Both the position numbers and the translations under genes were made by a program. A stretch of DNA of 21,856 bases. Origin: an uncultured Muribaculaceae bacterium. GTDB taxonomy: Bacteria; Bacteroidota; Bacteroidia; Bacteroidales; Muribaculaceae. Each line of letters begins with the position of its first letter. Within the stretch, counting starts at the first letter, position 1. The stretch spans positions 1 through 21,856 of the forward strand of contig CAJTZQ010000065.1 in assembly GCA_910583795.1 (NCBI GenBank), in the 5' to 3' direction. The notes below the pieces were generated by a model. That model was not told the DNA's origin. It saw only the letters and a list, made by a program, of their open reading frames with translations, and ran no database searches. Below, one piece after another: positions 14,474-21,856 of the stretch.

Positions 14474-16135
14474 TTAACGGCGTTTTCTTCTTGATTTCTT
14501 TTTGGATGTTGATTTTTTCGACGTAGTCCCTTTTGCGGGGATTTTCAAAGTCTTTCCTGCACGCAGAGCATCTGACTTCATCCCGTTTGCCTGCTTGATC
14601 GCGGCAATAGAAACTCCATATTTCTTTGAGATGGTAGAGAGGCTCTCTCCCTTTCTAATCTTATGGGTGATTGGAGCTGCCGATTTCTTTTGTTTCTCCT
14701 TTTTCGAAGAGGCTTTAGAAGTTGATTTATTTGCGGCAGGTTTTCCCGTAACTACCGCCACCGTACTTTCCATAACTTCCTGCGGAGTAGTGGTGGAGAT
14801 TCTCAACTGTTGCCCTACCCTTACCGCATTTCTACGAAGATTGTTGCTCCTTTTTATCTCTTCGGGCGTAACATTGTATTTTTCAGCTATCGAAGCGAGA
14901 CTTTCTCCAGCAGTCACCTTATGGACTATGATGGATGGTTTCCCTTGCGATGCGGCAAGCGCCACATCAGATTCCCCTTGGTCTTCCGGCCATATCGACG
15001 TGTCTTCCACGGCAAGCATTGCGTCTGCAGGCACCTCGCCAGGATCAACCGTCTCTCTCTTGCCATATTTATCAGGCTCGAAATTTCTAATCTCATCTTC
15101 ACTCATAAGATATGCATGTATCTGTTGAGATGGAAGAATAAGAGTGTAAGGAGACTCAACACTTCCGGGTATCACGTCCGCGCGAAACTGAGGATTGAGT
15201 ATTCGGAGTTCTTCAACAGGGATGTCAAGCACTTTTGAAATCTGGTTGAAATGCACCCGTTCAGCTATCTGGATGGTATCCATCACCAGAGGTTTCACCG
15301 GAAGGACCGGGGAAATATTATGGTCGGGATAATATTTCATTACATAATTTGCAGCAATAAACATAGGCACGTAACCACGCGTCTCAGGCGACAGATAATT
15401 ATAGATAGACCAGAAATCATGATCCTTAGCGTCTCCGCCAGCTCTCCTGATCGCTTTATTGACATTCCCGGGTCCGCAATTATATGCTGCAATAGCAAGC
15501 GACCAGTCGCCATAAGCCGAATAAAGGTCTTTAAGATAAGATGCTGCCCGCTCCGAAGCGACATAGGGATCTCGTCTCTCATCCACTAAAGAATTGACTT
15601 CAAGCCCGAGACCTTTTGCTGTCCCGAGCATCATTTGCCATAATCCCGTGGCACCATGTTTGGAGACGGCATTTGGATCAAGTCCAGACTCTATGACGGG
15701 AAGATATTTCAACTCAAGAGGAAGTCCCTGCTCCTCTAAAGCCTGTTCAAAAATAGGCATATAATAAAGGCTGAGACCAAGAATGGCAGCTATCTGAGCC
15801 CTCCCTCTCTTTGTGTAGCGATCAATATAACTTCTAACAATTTGATTGTAAGGCATCTCGATCACTGTAGGGAGAGCTGACAATCGTTTTATCATCTCTT
15901 CGTCGCTCACTTCTGCATCCGGTTCCGTGGCATAACGATTATCTGTGGCGGTATAATTTTTGATAAACCAGCCTTCAAGAAGTTTCTGAGTGTCTGCCTC
16001 AAAACTTTCCGGATAGACAATAGCGGAATCTGTTATACTGCTTTTCAGATTCAACACATTCGAATTTTTATCGGTCTTCGCAAAACCTGTCAGTGAAGCG
16101 GCGGCGAGAAGCGCTACGAGAAAATATCTTTTCAT
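14474..16135 (-). CDS. mltD: Membrane-bound lytic murein transglycosylase D-like, SLT plus two LysM
   Basis: Cleaves peptidoglycan glycan strands in the periplasm. 553 aa: signal peptide 1-19 (KRYFLVALLAAASLTGFA), a helical linker, then a family 1 SLT domain about 135-240 with catalytic Glu149 in PVIESGLDP, GATGLWQMM (161-169), and AAYNCGPGNV (216-225). Two LysM modules (about 402-447 and 493-538, each with GESL...I and IK..N) bind glycan, joined by a Lys/Ser/Ala-rich spacer. The C-terminus is strongly basic (KKKSRRKRR). No lipobox is seen, unlike E. coli MltD. It lies 100 bp below DUF5683 with no clear promoter between, so it is probably the last gene of the parAB operon. Confidence 0.92.
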   Translation of the reverse strand: MKRYFLVALLAAASLTGFAKTDKNSNVLNLKSSITDSAIVYPESFEADTQKLLEGWFIKNYTATDNRYATEPDAEVSDEEMIKRLSALPTVIEMPYNQIVRSYIDRYTKRGRAQIAAILGLSLYYMPIFEQALEEQGLPLELKYLPVIESGLDPNAVSKHGATGLWQMMLGTAKGLGLEVNSLVDERRDPYVASERAASYLKDLYSAYGDWSLAIAAYNCGPGNVNKAIRRAGGDAKDHDFWSIYNYLSPETRGYVPMFIAANYVMKYYPDHNISPVLPVKPLVMDTIQIAERVHFNQISKVLDIPVEELRILNPQFRADVIPGSVESPYTLILPSQQIHAYLMSEDEIRNFEPDKYGKRETVDPGEVPADAMLAVEDTSIWPEDQGESDVALAASQGKPSIIVHKVTAGESLASIAEKYNVTPEEIKRSNNLRRNAVRVGQQLRISTTTPQEVMESTVAVVTGKPAANKSTSKASSKKEKQKKSAAPITHKIRKGESLSTISKKYGVSIAAIKQANGMKSDALRAGKTLKIPAKGTTSKKSTSKKKSRRKRR

Positions 16136-16235
16136 CTGTTAAAGTTGACGTTGTCTGTTTTAATAATTCCCTAAATTTTCAAATCAGGCTATTCATTGCC
16201 CTTATACTCTATCGATTATGCATACGCATTATCAA

Positions 16236-17039
16236 TCAGAAAGTAAGCGCCCAGTTCAAACCCACACTTACCTTCCGGTTAGGATTTACCATCATCGCCG
16301 GGCTCCAATCTATCGAAAGATCGGGAGAAATGTCAAAATGGGCGAGAGAAGCATCGACATAAGCATCTACCATACAAAGCAGATACATACCCACACAGCA
16401 GATTATGCATAAGTCGCGGTTCCTTCTATAGAAATCACGACGAGTGCGCAGCGTGTTGGTAAGCCAATTCTTGTCAAGATCATCCTCAGAAGTGGTAGGA
16501 GGGAAGAAATTCATATATGATTTGGTAGAGGGATCGTCATCAGTAAGGTCGCGATATGCCTGTGTGTATTCATTCAGCTGGTTATTATTCCAGCTTGTGG
16601 CATACCCAAGCCCCATAAATCCACCCACGACTATCGGAAGTTTCCAATATCGCCGGTTGTAGACCTGTCCTAAACCCGGGAACAGGGCAGACATCCACAC
16701 TGCCCTTGTGGGAGAAGGATTAAATACCTTTTTCCCTTCAAGTCCGTAAGGTGAATCATCCGCTGTCACAACAGTCTGTATCGTGTCGTTGGCATCTTCC
16801 TCGGCATAATCGAGAGGAGTTTTCATGAGCACTTCAGCATTGACCACGACCGTAGAATCTGGAGGGACATCTTTTTTGGGATTCTGCGGTGCAGAAATCC
16901 CGGTCGCACTCAAGGGTGTCGCCTGCAAGCAGGCAGACAGTATGAACATCACACATAATATCGCGCCCTCACGTCTGCAAAACGAAGTGAGGGATTTTGC
17001 GATAATAATGGTTGTATGTTGCAATTTAAATATCGACAT
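16236..17039 (-). CDS. DUF5683 family membrane-associated protein
   Basis: 267 aa. An N-terminal hydrophobic segment ends in LSAC (Cys37), so it may be a lipoprotein, although the preceding region is unusually long. The conserved core is WMSALFPGLGQVYNRRYWKL (115-134), the hallmark of this Bacteroidota family, followed by a hydrophobic stretch (about 134-149), an acidic linker and a second hydrophobic helix (about 209-227). The C-terminus ends in Phe (NWALTF), as in proteins with an outer-membrane strand, though that is only suggestive. Its ATG is one base past the parB stop, so coupling is very likely. Function unknown; the context between parAB and mltD suggests a link of the cell envelope with chromosome segregation. 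Confidence 0.85.
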   Translation of the reverse strand: MSIFKLQHTTIIIAKSLTSFCRREGAILCVMFILSACLQATPLSATGISAPQNPKKDVPPDSTVVVNAEVLMKTPLDYAEEDANDTIQTVVTADDSPYGLEGKKVFNPSPTRAVWMSALFPGLGQVYNRRYWKLPIVVGGFMGLGYATSWNNNQLNEYTQAYRDLTDDDPSTKSYMNFFPPTTSEDDLDKNWLTNTLRTRRDFYRRNRDLCIICCVGMYLLCMVDAYVDASLAHFDISPDLSIDWSPAMMVNPNRKVSVGLNWALTF

Positions 17040-17040
17040 A

Positions 17041-17916
17041 TCAATTTTTCATCTTCCCGAACAGATCCACAATCTTCTGGAGCTCTTCGTCTGAAGTGAA
17101 TTTTAAAGTAATTGTTCCCTTTCCGTCAGCCTTACGGGCAAATTTCACGGGTGTGGGAAAATATGTGGAGATTTCCTTGGCGAAAGTGTCAAATCTCCCG
17201 TTGTCATTGTCATTCTCACGTTTTTTTGCCACTTCCGGCACATCGTCGTCCATGGCTCTTGCAAGCTCCTCAACCCTACGCACAGAAAGACCTTCCTTAA
17301 GAATAAGGTTATAAAGCTTGAGCTGTTGTTTAGGATCAGTGACCGACAAAAGGGCACGTGCATGACCCATATCAAGCTTATGATCCCTAAGCCCGAGTTG
17401 AATCTCGGCAGGCAGTTTCAACAGGCGAAGATGATTCGCGATAGTGGCACGTTTTTTCCCAAGACGTTCCGAAAGACGGTCTTGGGTCAGGTTATATGTG
17501 TCGATAAGCTTACGGAATGCGAGTGCCACCTCAATTGCATTGAGATCCTCACGCTGGATATTCTCGATAAGAGCCATCTCTGTCACTTCAGAATCTGAAG
17601 CAGTGCGCACATAAGCAGGCACACTTGCCAATCCGGCAAGTTTTGCCGCTCTCCAGCGACGTTCTCCTGCGATTATTTGATACGTTCCATCGCCTGCGTC
17701 TCTTAAAGAAAGTGGCTGAATCACTCCCAATTCCCTGATTGACGAAGCAAGTTCCTCGAGGGTTTCCTCGTCAAAACTGCGTCTCGGCTGATCTGGATTG
17801 GGATATATCAATTCCACCTCGATCTCGTTGATGGCAGAAGAACCGCCTGTCTGTATATCGCCCATTGAGATCAGGGAATCAAGACCCCTGCCCAATGCAT
17901 TTCTTTTCAATGCCAT
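17041..17916 (-). CDS. parB: Chromosome partitioning protein ParB
   Basis: DNA-binding CTPase that loads at parS sites and spreads as a clamp. 291 aa: N-terminal ParA-contacting peptide LGRGLDSLI (8-16), the CTP-binding motif GERRWRAA (84-91), ENIQREDLN (118-126), a helix-turn-helix (about 143-166, LTQDRLSERLGKKRATIANHL) and a C-terminal dimerisation segment. It follows parA by 9 bp and is followed by DUF5683 after 1 bp. No convincing parS (TGTTTCACGTGAAACA-like) was seen in the window. Confidence 0.96.
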   Translation of the reverse strand: MALKRNALGRGLDSLISMGDIQTGGSSAINEIEVELIYPNPDQPRRSFDEETLEELASSIRELGVIQPLSLRDAGDGTYQIIAGERRWRAAKLAGLASVPAYVRTASDSEVTEMALIENIQREDLNAIEVALAFRKLIDTYNLTQDRLSERLGKKRATIANHLRLLKLPAEIQLGLRDHKLDMGHARALLSVTDPKQQLKLYNLILKEGLSVRRVEELARAMDDDVPEVAKKRENDNDNGRFDTFAKEISTYFPTPVKFARKADGKGTITLKFTSDEELQKIVDLFGKMKN

Positions 17917-17925
17917 AATGTAGTG

Positions 17926-18702
17926 TTAAGCTTTCTTTCTCCTGTTGCGGGCTATCAACTCCTTGCTCAATTGTTCGTAGGCTATCGCACCCCTGCTCTC
18001 CGGATCATACAGAATCACAGGAAGTCCATGGCTGGGAGATTCCGACAATTTAATATTTCTCGGAATAACAGTCGTAAACACCATATCTCCGAAATGCCCC
18101 TTCAACTCTTCAAATATCTGATTTGCCAGACGAAGACGCGCGTCATACATAGTCAATAAAAATCCTTCGATCTCCAACGACGGGCGAAGACGGCTTTTTA
18201 TTATCCTGATTGTATTTAGCAGTTGAGAGATTCCCTCGAGTGCGAAATACTCTGCCTGCACGGGAATTATAACCGAATCTGCCGCAGAAAGAGCATTGAC
18301 GGTGATTATGCCAAGCGAAGGGCTACAATCTATCAGAATGTAGTCATAATTCTCTTTCAACGGCTCAAGCACCTTCGAAAGAGATTTTTCCCTTTCACGC
18401 CTATTCATGAGCTCCACTTCAGCACCGACCAGATCTATTCTGGAACTGATCAGTTCCAAGCCTTCCACACAAGTCGGCACAACCGCTGTGGCGGCATCCG
18501 CCCCGTCCACAAGACACTCGTAGATCGAAACATCAGTCTCATCAGGATTAACTCCAAGACCTGAAGTGGCATTTGCCTGAGGGTCGGCGTCCACAAGAAG
18601 CACCTTCTTGCCGTCGCTTGCCAGACAGGCTCCCAGATTGAAGGCGGTCGTGGTCTTTCCGACTCCACCTTTCTGGTTGGCGATAGCTATGATTTTACCC
18701 AT
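17926..18702 (-). CDS. parA: Chromosome partitioning ATPase ParA (Soj/MinD type)
   Basis: Deviant Walker ATPase that forms the DNA-bound gradient moving ParB-parS complexes. 258 aa, the size of chromosomal ParA lacking an N-terminal HTH. Visible: deviant Walker A KGGVGKTT with signature Lys11 and Lys16 (11-18), VDADPQANATSGLG (37-50), Walker B YILIDCSPSLG, and PSHGLPVILYDPESRGA near the C-terminus. First gene of the parA-parB-DUF5683-mltD set; a probable promoter sits just upstream at 18731-18763. Confidence 0.97.
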   Translation of the reverse strand: MGKIIAIANQKGGVGKTTTAFNLGACLASDGKKVLLVDADPQANATSGLGVNPDETDVSIYECLVDGADAATAVVPTCVEGLELISSRIDLVGAEVELMNRREREKSLSKVLEPLKENYDYILIDCSPSLGIITVNALSAADSVIIPVQAEYFALEGISQLLNTIRIIKSRLRPSLEIEGFLLTMYDARLRLANQIFEELKGHFGDMVFTTVIPRNIKLSESPSHGLPVILYDPESRGAIAYEQLSKELIARNRRKKA

Positions 18703-18730
18703 TTCTTTCGTATGATATGGTTTTGGATTG

Positions 18731-18763
18731 CAAAGTAATAATTTTTCTTTGACAATTCACAAT
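18731..18763 (-). promoter_or_regulatory. Probable promoter of the parA operon
   Basis: On the minus strand, ATTG (18763-18760) is followed after 21 bp by TTACTTTG (18738-18731): each box differs by one base from TTTG / TAnnTTTG. It lies in the 69-bp gap between parA and the MATE gene, about 30 nt before the ATG. The approximate match lowers confidence. Confidence 0.45.
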
Positions 18764-18771
18764 TTTTAATA

Positions 18772-20175
18772 TTAAAGTGTCTTAACAGCTGCATTTTTAT
18801 CCCCAATTTCCAATTCTTTCCCCTTCAAAACGCGTCTGAACGTAGTGACAAGAAGTATCGTGGCTGTCAATAGTGCAACTGAAAAGCTATAATACACACC
18901 TTCCGTTTCCCATCCCAACGTTACTCCAAAAAGAAGAAGCACCGGTATACCAACAACAAGATAGCTCACTGTCGATATCCAAAGCAATGGCTTCACGACA
19001 GATGTGCCACGCAACGCATTTACATAAGTGAGCTGAGCAGCGTCGCAATACTGATATAGAATCAAAGGAATGATCAGCGGAACCGCAGCCAAAGCAACTT
19101 CCGTATCCGGAGTGAATAGATGAACCAGATCTTCTGTAAAGGAAAAGAATATCAACGAAGCGAATGTTGCCATGACAAGTACTATGTGAAGCCCTGCCCT
19201 GCTGATTCTCCTGATTCCTTCCACATTCCCCATCCCGGTGAAATTGGCAACTCGGATAGAAGTTGCCCAACCGATGCTCATATAGGTCATAAAGCCAAGT
19301 TGTGAAATTGTGTTGACAACTTGATAAGCCGCAAGTTGCACTTTCCCGAACCATCCGCTTGCCACTGCGCCCATCGACCAGAGTCCGCATTCCACTCCAC
19401 TCTGTATCATAAGAGGATATGAAGTGACCCAAACTTTGTATCTACGCTCTTTGCCGGCATGCAGACGGCACATCGACCTCCAATATATATTATAGCGTTT
19501 TCTACATGCCACCGTCACAACTATCGCGACTGCAGCAAGTGTACGCGCCGTAAGCGTGCTTATCCCGGCACCGGTAAGCCCAAGCTCGGGAAAACCGAGC
19601 TTTCCGAAAATCAAAAGATAATTACCCCCGATATTCAATATGTCGGCACCAAGTATTATCCACATAGGAGTCGCAGTGTCGGTGGTGCCGTTTGCCGTCT
19701 GCTGGAAACAATTGAAGACAGCCATCGGCAAAAGGGTACCGAGTTGTATCAGATAATACTTGCGGGCAATCGGAAGCAATTCCTCGTCCTGTCCGAAACA
19801 ATCAAGAAAGAAATATAGCCCTCCCATTATAGCCATGAAACAGACTGACAATATAACGTTTACCTGCAACGCACCCCTAAGCGTCTTTCCTCCTTCCTCA
19901 TGGTCTCCTTTGCCATACAATGCCCCGATCAGAGGAGTGACACCTCCACCGAATCCCATGAGCATGACTGTCACAATAATAAAAAGGCTGTTGACAAACG
20001 CCGACGCGGCAAGTTCATTCAAGCCATATGCCCCTACCATCATGGTGTCGGCAAAATTCACCAGGATAACACCCAACTGCGTGACAAGAACAGGCAAACC
20101 AAGTTTCAAAAGGCTTACATATGATTCAAGATATGTTTCCGGCGTAAATTTTTTAATCAGCTTTTTTCCTACCAT
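18772..20175 (-). CDS. MATE-family multidrug/metabolite exporter
   Basis: Inner-membrane antiporter, 467 aa with about 12 hydrophobic segments in two similar halves. The first half has GLPVLVTQLGVILVNFADTMMVG (26-48), with Asp43 equivalent to the ion-coupling Asp of NorM-type pumps, and MGFGGGVTPLIG. The substrate cannot be told; family members export cationic drugs or metabolites using Na+ or H+. It has its own well-formed promoter (20204-20235). No terminator separates it from parA, so some read-through is possible. Confidence 0.92.
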   Translation of the reverse strand: MVGKKLIKKFTPETYLESYVSLLKLGLPVLVTQLGVILVNFADTMMVGAYGLNELAASAFVNSLFIIVTVMLMGFGGGVTPLIGALYGKGDHEEGGKTLRGALQVNVILSVCFMAIMGGLYFFLDCFGQDEELLPIARKYYLIQLGTLLPMAVFNCFQQTANGTTDTATPMWIILGADILNIGGNYLLIFGKLGFPELGLTGAGISTLTARTLAAVAIVVTVACRKRYNIYWRSMCRLHAGKERRYKVWVTSYPLMIQSGVECGLWSMGAVASGWFGKVQLAAYQVVNTISQLGFMTYMSIGWATSIRVANFTGMGNVEGIRRISRAGLHIVLVMATFASLIFFSFTEDLVHLFTPDTEVALAAVPLIIPLILYQYCDAAQLTYVNALRGTSVVKPLLWISTVSYLVVGIPVLLLFGVTLGWETEGVYYSFSVALLTATILLVTTFRRVLKGKELEIGDKNAAVKTL

Positions 20176-20203
20176 CCAAAAAGAATCTTGTTGTTTCCGC
20201 CTG

Positions 20204-20235
20204 CAAAGTTAAACATAATTCTCCACCTCTCCAAA
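20204..20235 (-). promoter_or_regulatory. Bacteroides-type promoter of the MATE gene
   Basis: On the minus strand TTTG (20235-20232), 20 bp, TAACTTTG (20211-20204): a full match to the consensus, with predicted start near 20198 and a leader of about 23 nt. Confidence 0.75.
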
Positions 20236-20265
20236 GAAAGTCTTTACATAGGCACAAAAACGTAA

Positions 20266-20291
20266 CGGGACCCCCTTCACAGGGAATCCCG
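20266..20291 (-). terminator. Terminator of the SusD gene
   Basis: CGGGA (20266-20270) pairs with TCCCG (20287-20291), and CCCT (20273-20276) with AGGG (20281-20284) around a TCAC loop, with a 2x2 internal loop. On the minus strand it is followed by TTACGTTTTTG. It lies about 88 bp past the SusD stop. Confidence 0.6.
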
Positions 20292-20378
20292 GACGACCTA
20301 ACACTTAATATTGTTCAAAAAGATAGTTAAATGAAAGGATTAACCATAGATTCTAACCTAACGGTAGTTACAAATTCA

Positions 20379-21782
20379 TTAATAATTTTGAGTCATTGAG
20401 CTGTTGTAGAGTGTTACTGTTTTGGGGAATGGAGTGATCCAGAGGTCTGATTCCGGAGCCACCGTAAAATAGCCGGCATCCCCGCAGTCGTGCGTCACAT
20501 CCTTGCGATAGTTGGGTTCTGTGTTCCAACGTTTGCGGTCAAAATAGTTGTAGATGGTTGTGAACATCTCCACTCGCTTATTCTTCTGCAGTATGTCCAT
20601 CGCCATTGCTTCGGTATTATAATCGGGGTTGCCGAAATAATGTTCGTTATCTCCATAAATTCGCCTGTCGCGAACTTCATCCACATAACGAAGTCCCTCA
20701 TTTGGCTGACCTGTGCGAATCATACACTCTGCAATAGTATAATACATATTTTCTGTGCGAAGCCCGTAAGCGTTATAATGCACGTCCCAACTGTTGCACA
20801 TCAGTGAACCTTCAGGACCATATCCGCTCGGGTCGCCCCAGCCATCGTTTCCGTATTCTCCGATAATCATCAATATATCGTCAGGATCGATATCTTTTGC
20901 AAATTCCGGAGTGCACACCTTACCTCCCCATTCACCGATATTTGAATTGTCAAAACAACAAAGGAAATAATTGTTTGACGAAGCGTGAGGCAAAGTCCAT
21001 GCAAGATTGTCGGCGGCTGTAAGGCGGTCTTCAAGCGTGTTGTTGAATTTAATAGCCTCCCTTGCATATTTCAAGGCTTCTTCATATCTTTTCATCTGCA
21101 TGAGAACTGTTGCACGGACTCCATTGCCAAACTCTGCTCCGAAACGAAAAGGATTGTCAACCGCACTCTGTCGCAGATCGGCGATAACCTCCTCGCTGCA
21201 ATCCGCGAGAATATGGTCATACACATCCTTCACACTCAATTTTGTTTTTTGAGCCTGCACATCTGTATTGTCAACATACGCAACGCCTCCGGTATCGGCA
21301 GCTGTCGCTTCATCGTATTGACCGGCATACATATTGACGGCAAGGAAATGAAACCATGCCCTAAGTATTTTAGCCTCCGCTTTTATTCGCCGTTTGGATT
21401 CAGAGTCTCCCGATGCATCGTCGATCTTTGAAATCACCACATTGGCATAATTTATATACTCATAGATGTTTTCATAGTTGTTGTCACTGATAGCAAGTTC
21501 AACCCTGTCAACGGATTCATCTCCGGCAAGCATCGCATATGCGCTTGTTGTCCTGTCGGCGAGGATAGATTCAGGCGTTTCCCATGCTTCAGGATATGTA
21601 TTGCCACAAAGGGTCTCGTATTCAAGCGTTGTCGAAAGCATAAATTTTTGTTCCAGGAGGCTCTCAAGATCTTCTGCTTTATCGAGCGTGGTCTTTCCAA
21701 GAGGAACGATATCAAGCTTGCTGTCGCACGACACCATACCCAGCATCATCGACAGGGCTAAAATCCCATATGTTTTTTTCAT
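20379..21782 (-). CDS. SusD/RagB-like outer-membrane nutrient-binding lipoprotein
   Basis: Surface lipoprotein that captures a glycan or other large nutrient and lids a SusC TonB-dependent channel. From ATG 21782 it has 467 aa, with a lipoprotein signal (KKTYGILALSMMLGMVSC, lipidated Cys19). The N-terminal DSKLDIVPLGKTTLDKAEDLESLL, TPR-like helices in the middle (ILRAWFHFLAVNMYAGQYDEA) and the C-terminal LWITPFPKTVTLYNSSMTQNY fit the RagB/SusD family. In-frame ATGs at 21791 and 21830 would only lengthen the region before the signal peptide. The SusC partner should lie upstream, beyond the right edge. Ligand cannot be predicted. Confidence 0.9.
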   Translation of the reverse strand: MKKTYGILALSMMLGMVSCDSKLDIVPLGKTTLDKAEDLESLLEQKFMLSTTLEYETLCGNTYPEAWETPESILADRTTSAYAMLAGDESVDRVELAISDNNYENIYEYINYANVVISKIDDASGDSESKRRIKAEAKILRAWFHFLAVNMYAGQYDEATAADTGGVAYVDNTDVQAQKTKLSVKDVYDHILADCSEEVIADLRQSAVDNPFRFGAEFGNGVRATVLMQMKRYEEALKYAREAIKFNNTLEDRLTAADNLAWTLPHASSNNYFLCCFDNSNIGEWGGKVCTPEFAKDIDPDDILMIIGEYGNDGWGDPSGYGPEGSLMCNSWDVHYNAYGLRTENMYYTIAECMIRTGQPNEGLRYVDEVRDRRIYGDNEHYFGNPDYNTEAMAMDILQKNKRVEMFTTIYNYFDRKRWNTEPNYRKDVTHDCGDAGYFTVAPESDLWITPFPKTVTLYNSSMTQNY

Positions 21783-21819
21783 TTTTATCATAGTGGTTAG
21801 ATGCCGTGGCTCAGGACCT

Positions 21820-21853
21820 CGTTGACACATTTTGTATCAGCAGTCCGTTGACA
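21820..21853. repeat. Short direct repeat upstream of the SusD-like gene
   Basis: CGTTGACA occurs at 21820-21827 and 21846-21853, 26 bp apart, about 40-70 bp before the SusD start. It could be a regulator site or chance; the window ends here, so further copies cannot be seen. Confidence 0.25.
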
Positions 21854-21856
21854 TTT

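Noticed and set aside
17353..17358. CACGTG core as a possible parS site inside parB
   Set aside because: The flanks do not match the parS palindrome (TGTTTCACGTGAAACA-like).

Overview
This window is a stretch of a Bacteroidales chromosome, most like a gut Muribaculaceae or Bacteroidaceae-type genome. The evidence is a SusD-like lipoprotein, the Bacteroidota-restricted families DUF4919 and DUF5683, a lumazine synthase with a loop insertion I associate with Bacteroidota, and several promoters of the Bacteroides type (TTTG, 19-20 bp, TAnnTTTG) in place of E. coli-type -35/-10 boxes. Most of it is ordinary housekeeping chromosome. I see no insertion sequence, prophage, integrase or CRISPR array.

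Layout, left to right. (1) 1-576: a terminator hairpin of an off-window gene, then tRNA-Tyr(GTA) on the minus strand with its own promoter and terminator. (2) 577-1557 minus: pfkA, with a long structured leader, divergent from (3) 1922-3438 plus: a HAD phosphatase translationally coupled to ribF. (4) 3503-7618 plus: upp, recF, a DciA-like DUF721 gene, a hotdog thioesterase, a helical/TPR-like protein and ribH, tightly packed and probably one operon. (5) 7619-8317: about 700 bp without a large gene, holding a perfect 20-bp inverted repeat, several hairpins, a possible 44-aa ORF, and a probable small structured RNA ended by a strong intrinsic terminator. (6) 8378-14447 plus: a bifunctional (p)ppGpp synthetase/hydrolase, a 7TM-HD (PgpH-type) c-di-AMP phosphodiesterase, a DUF4919 protein and a SlyD-like isomerase with a Cys/Gly-rich tail. 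(7) 14474-18702 minus: parA, parB, DUF5683 and an MltD-like lytic transglycosylase, a probable chromosome segregation/cell-wall operon convergent with slyD. (8) 18772-20175 minus: a MATE exporter. (9) 20379-21782 minus: a SusD-like outer-membrane lipoprotein, the tail of a glycan-uptake locus whose SusC partner should lie beyond the right edge.

Functional links: ribF and ribH are both riboflavin/flavin-cofactor genes, and the HAD phosphatase overlapping ribF may act on a flavin or a riboflavin precursor. RecF and the DciA-like protein both act in replication or replication restart. The Rel enzyme and the 7TM-HD phosphodiesterase place turnover of two nucleotide second messengers in one apparent transcript. 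The most interesting unexplained element is the structured RNA candidate at 8150-8269, just upstream of the Rel gene and apparently separate from it, because Rel has its own well-formed promoter overlapping the RNA's terminator.
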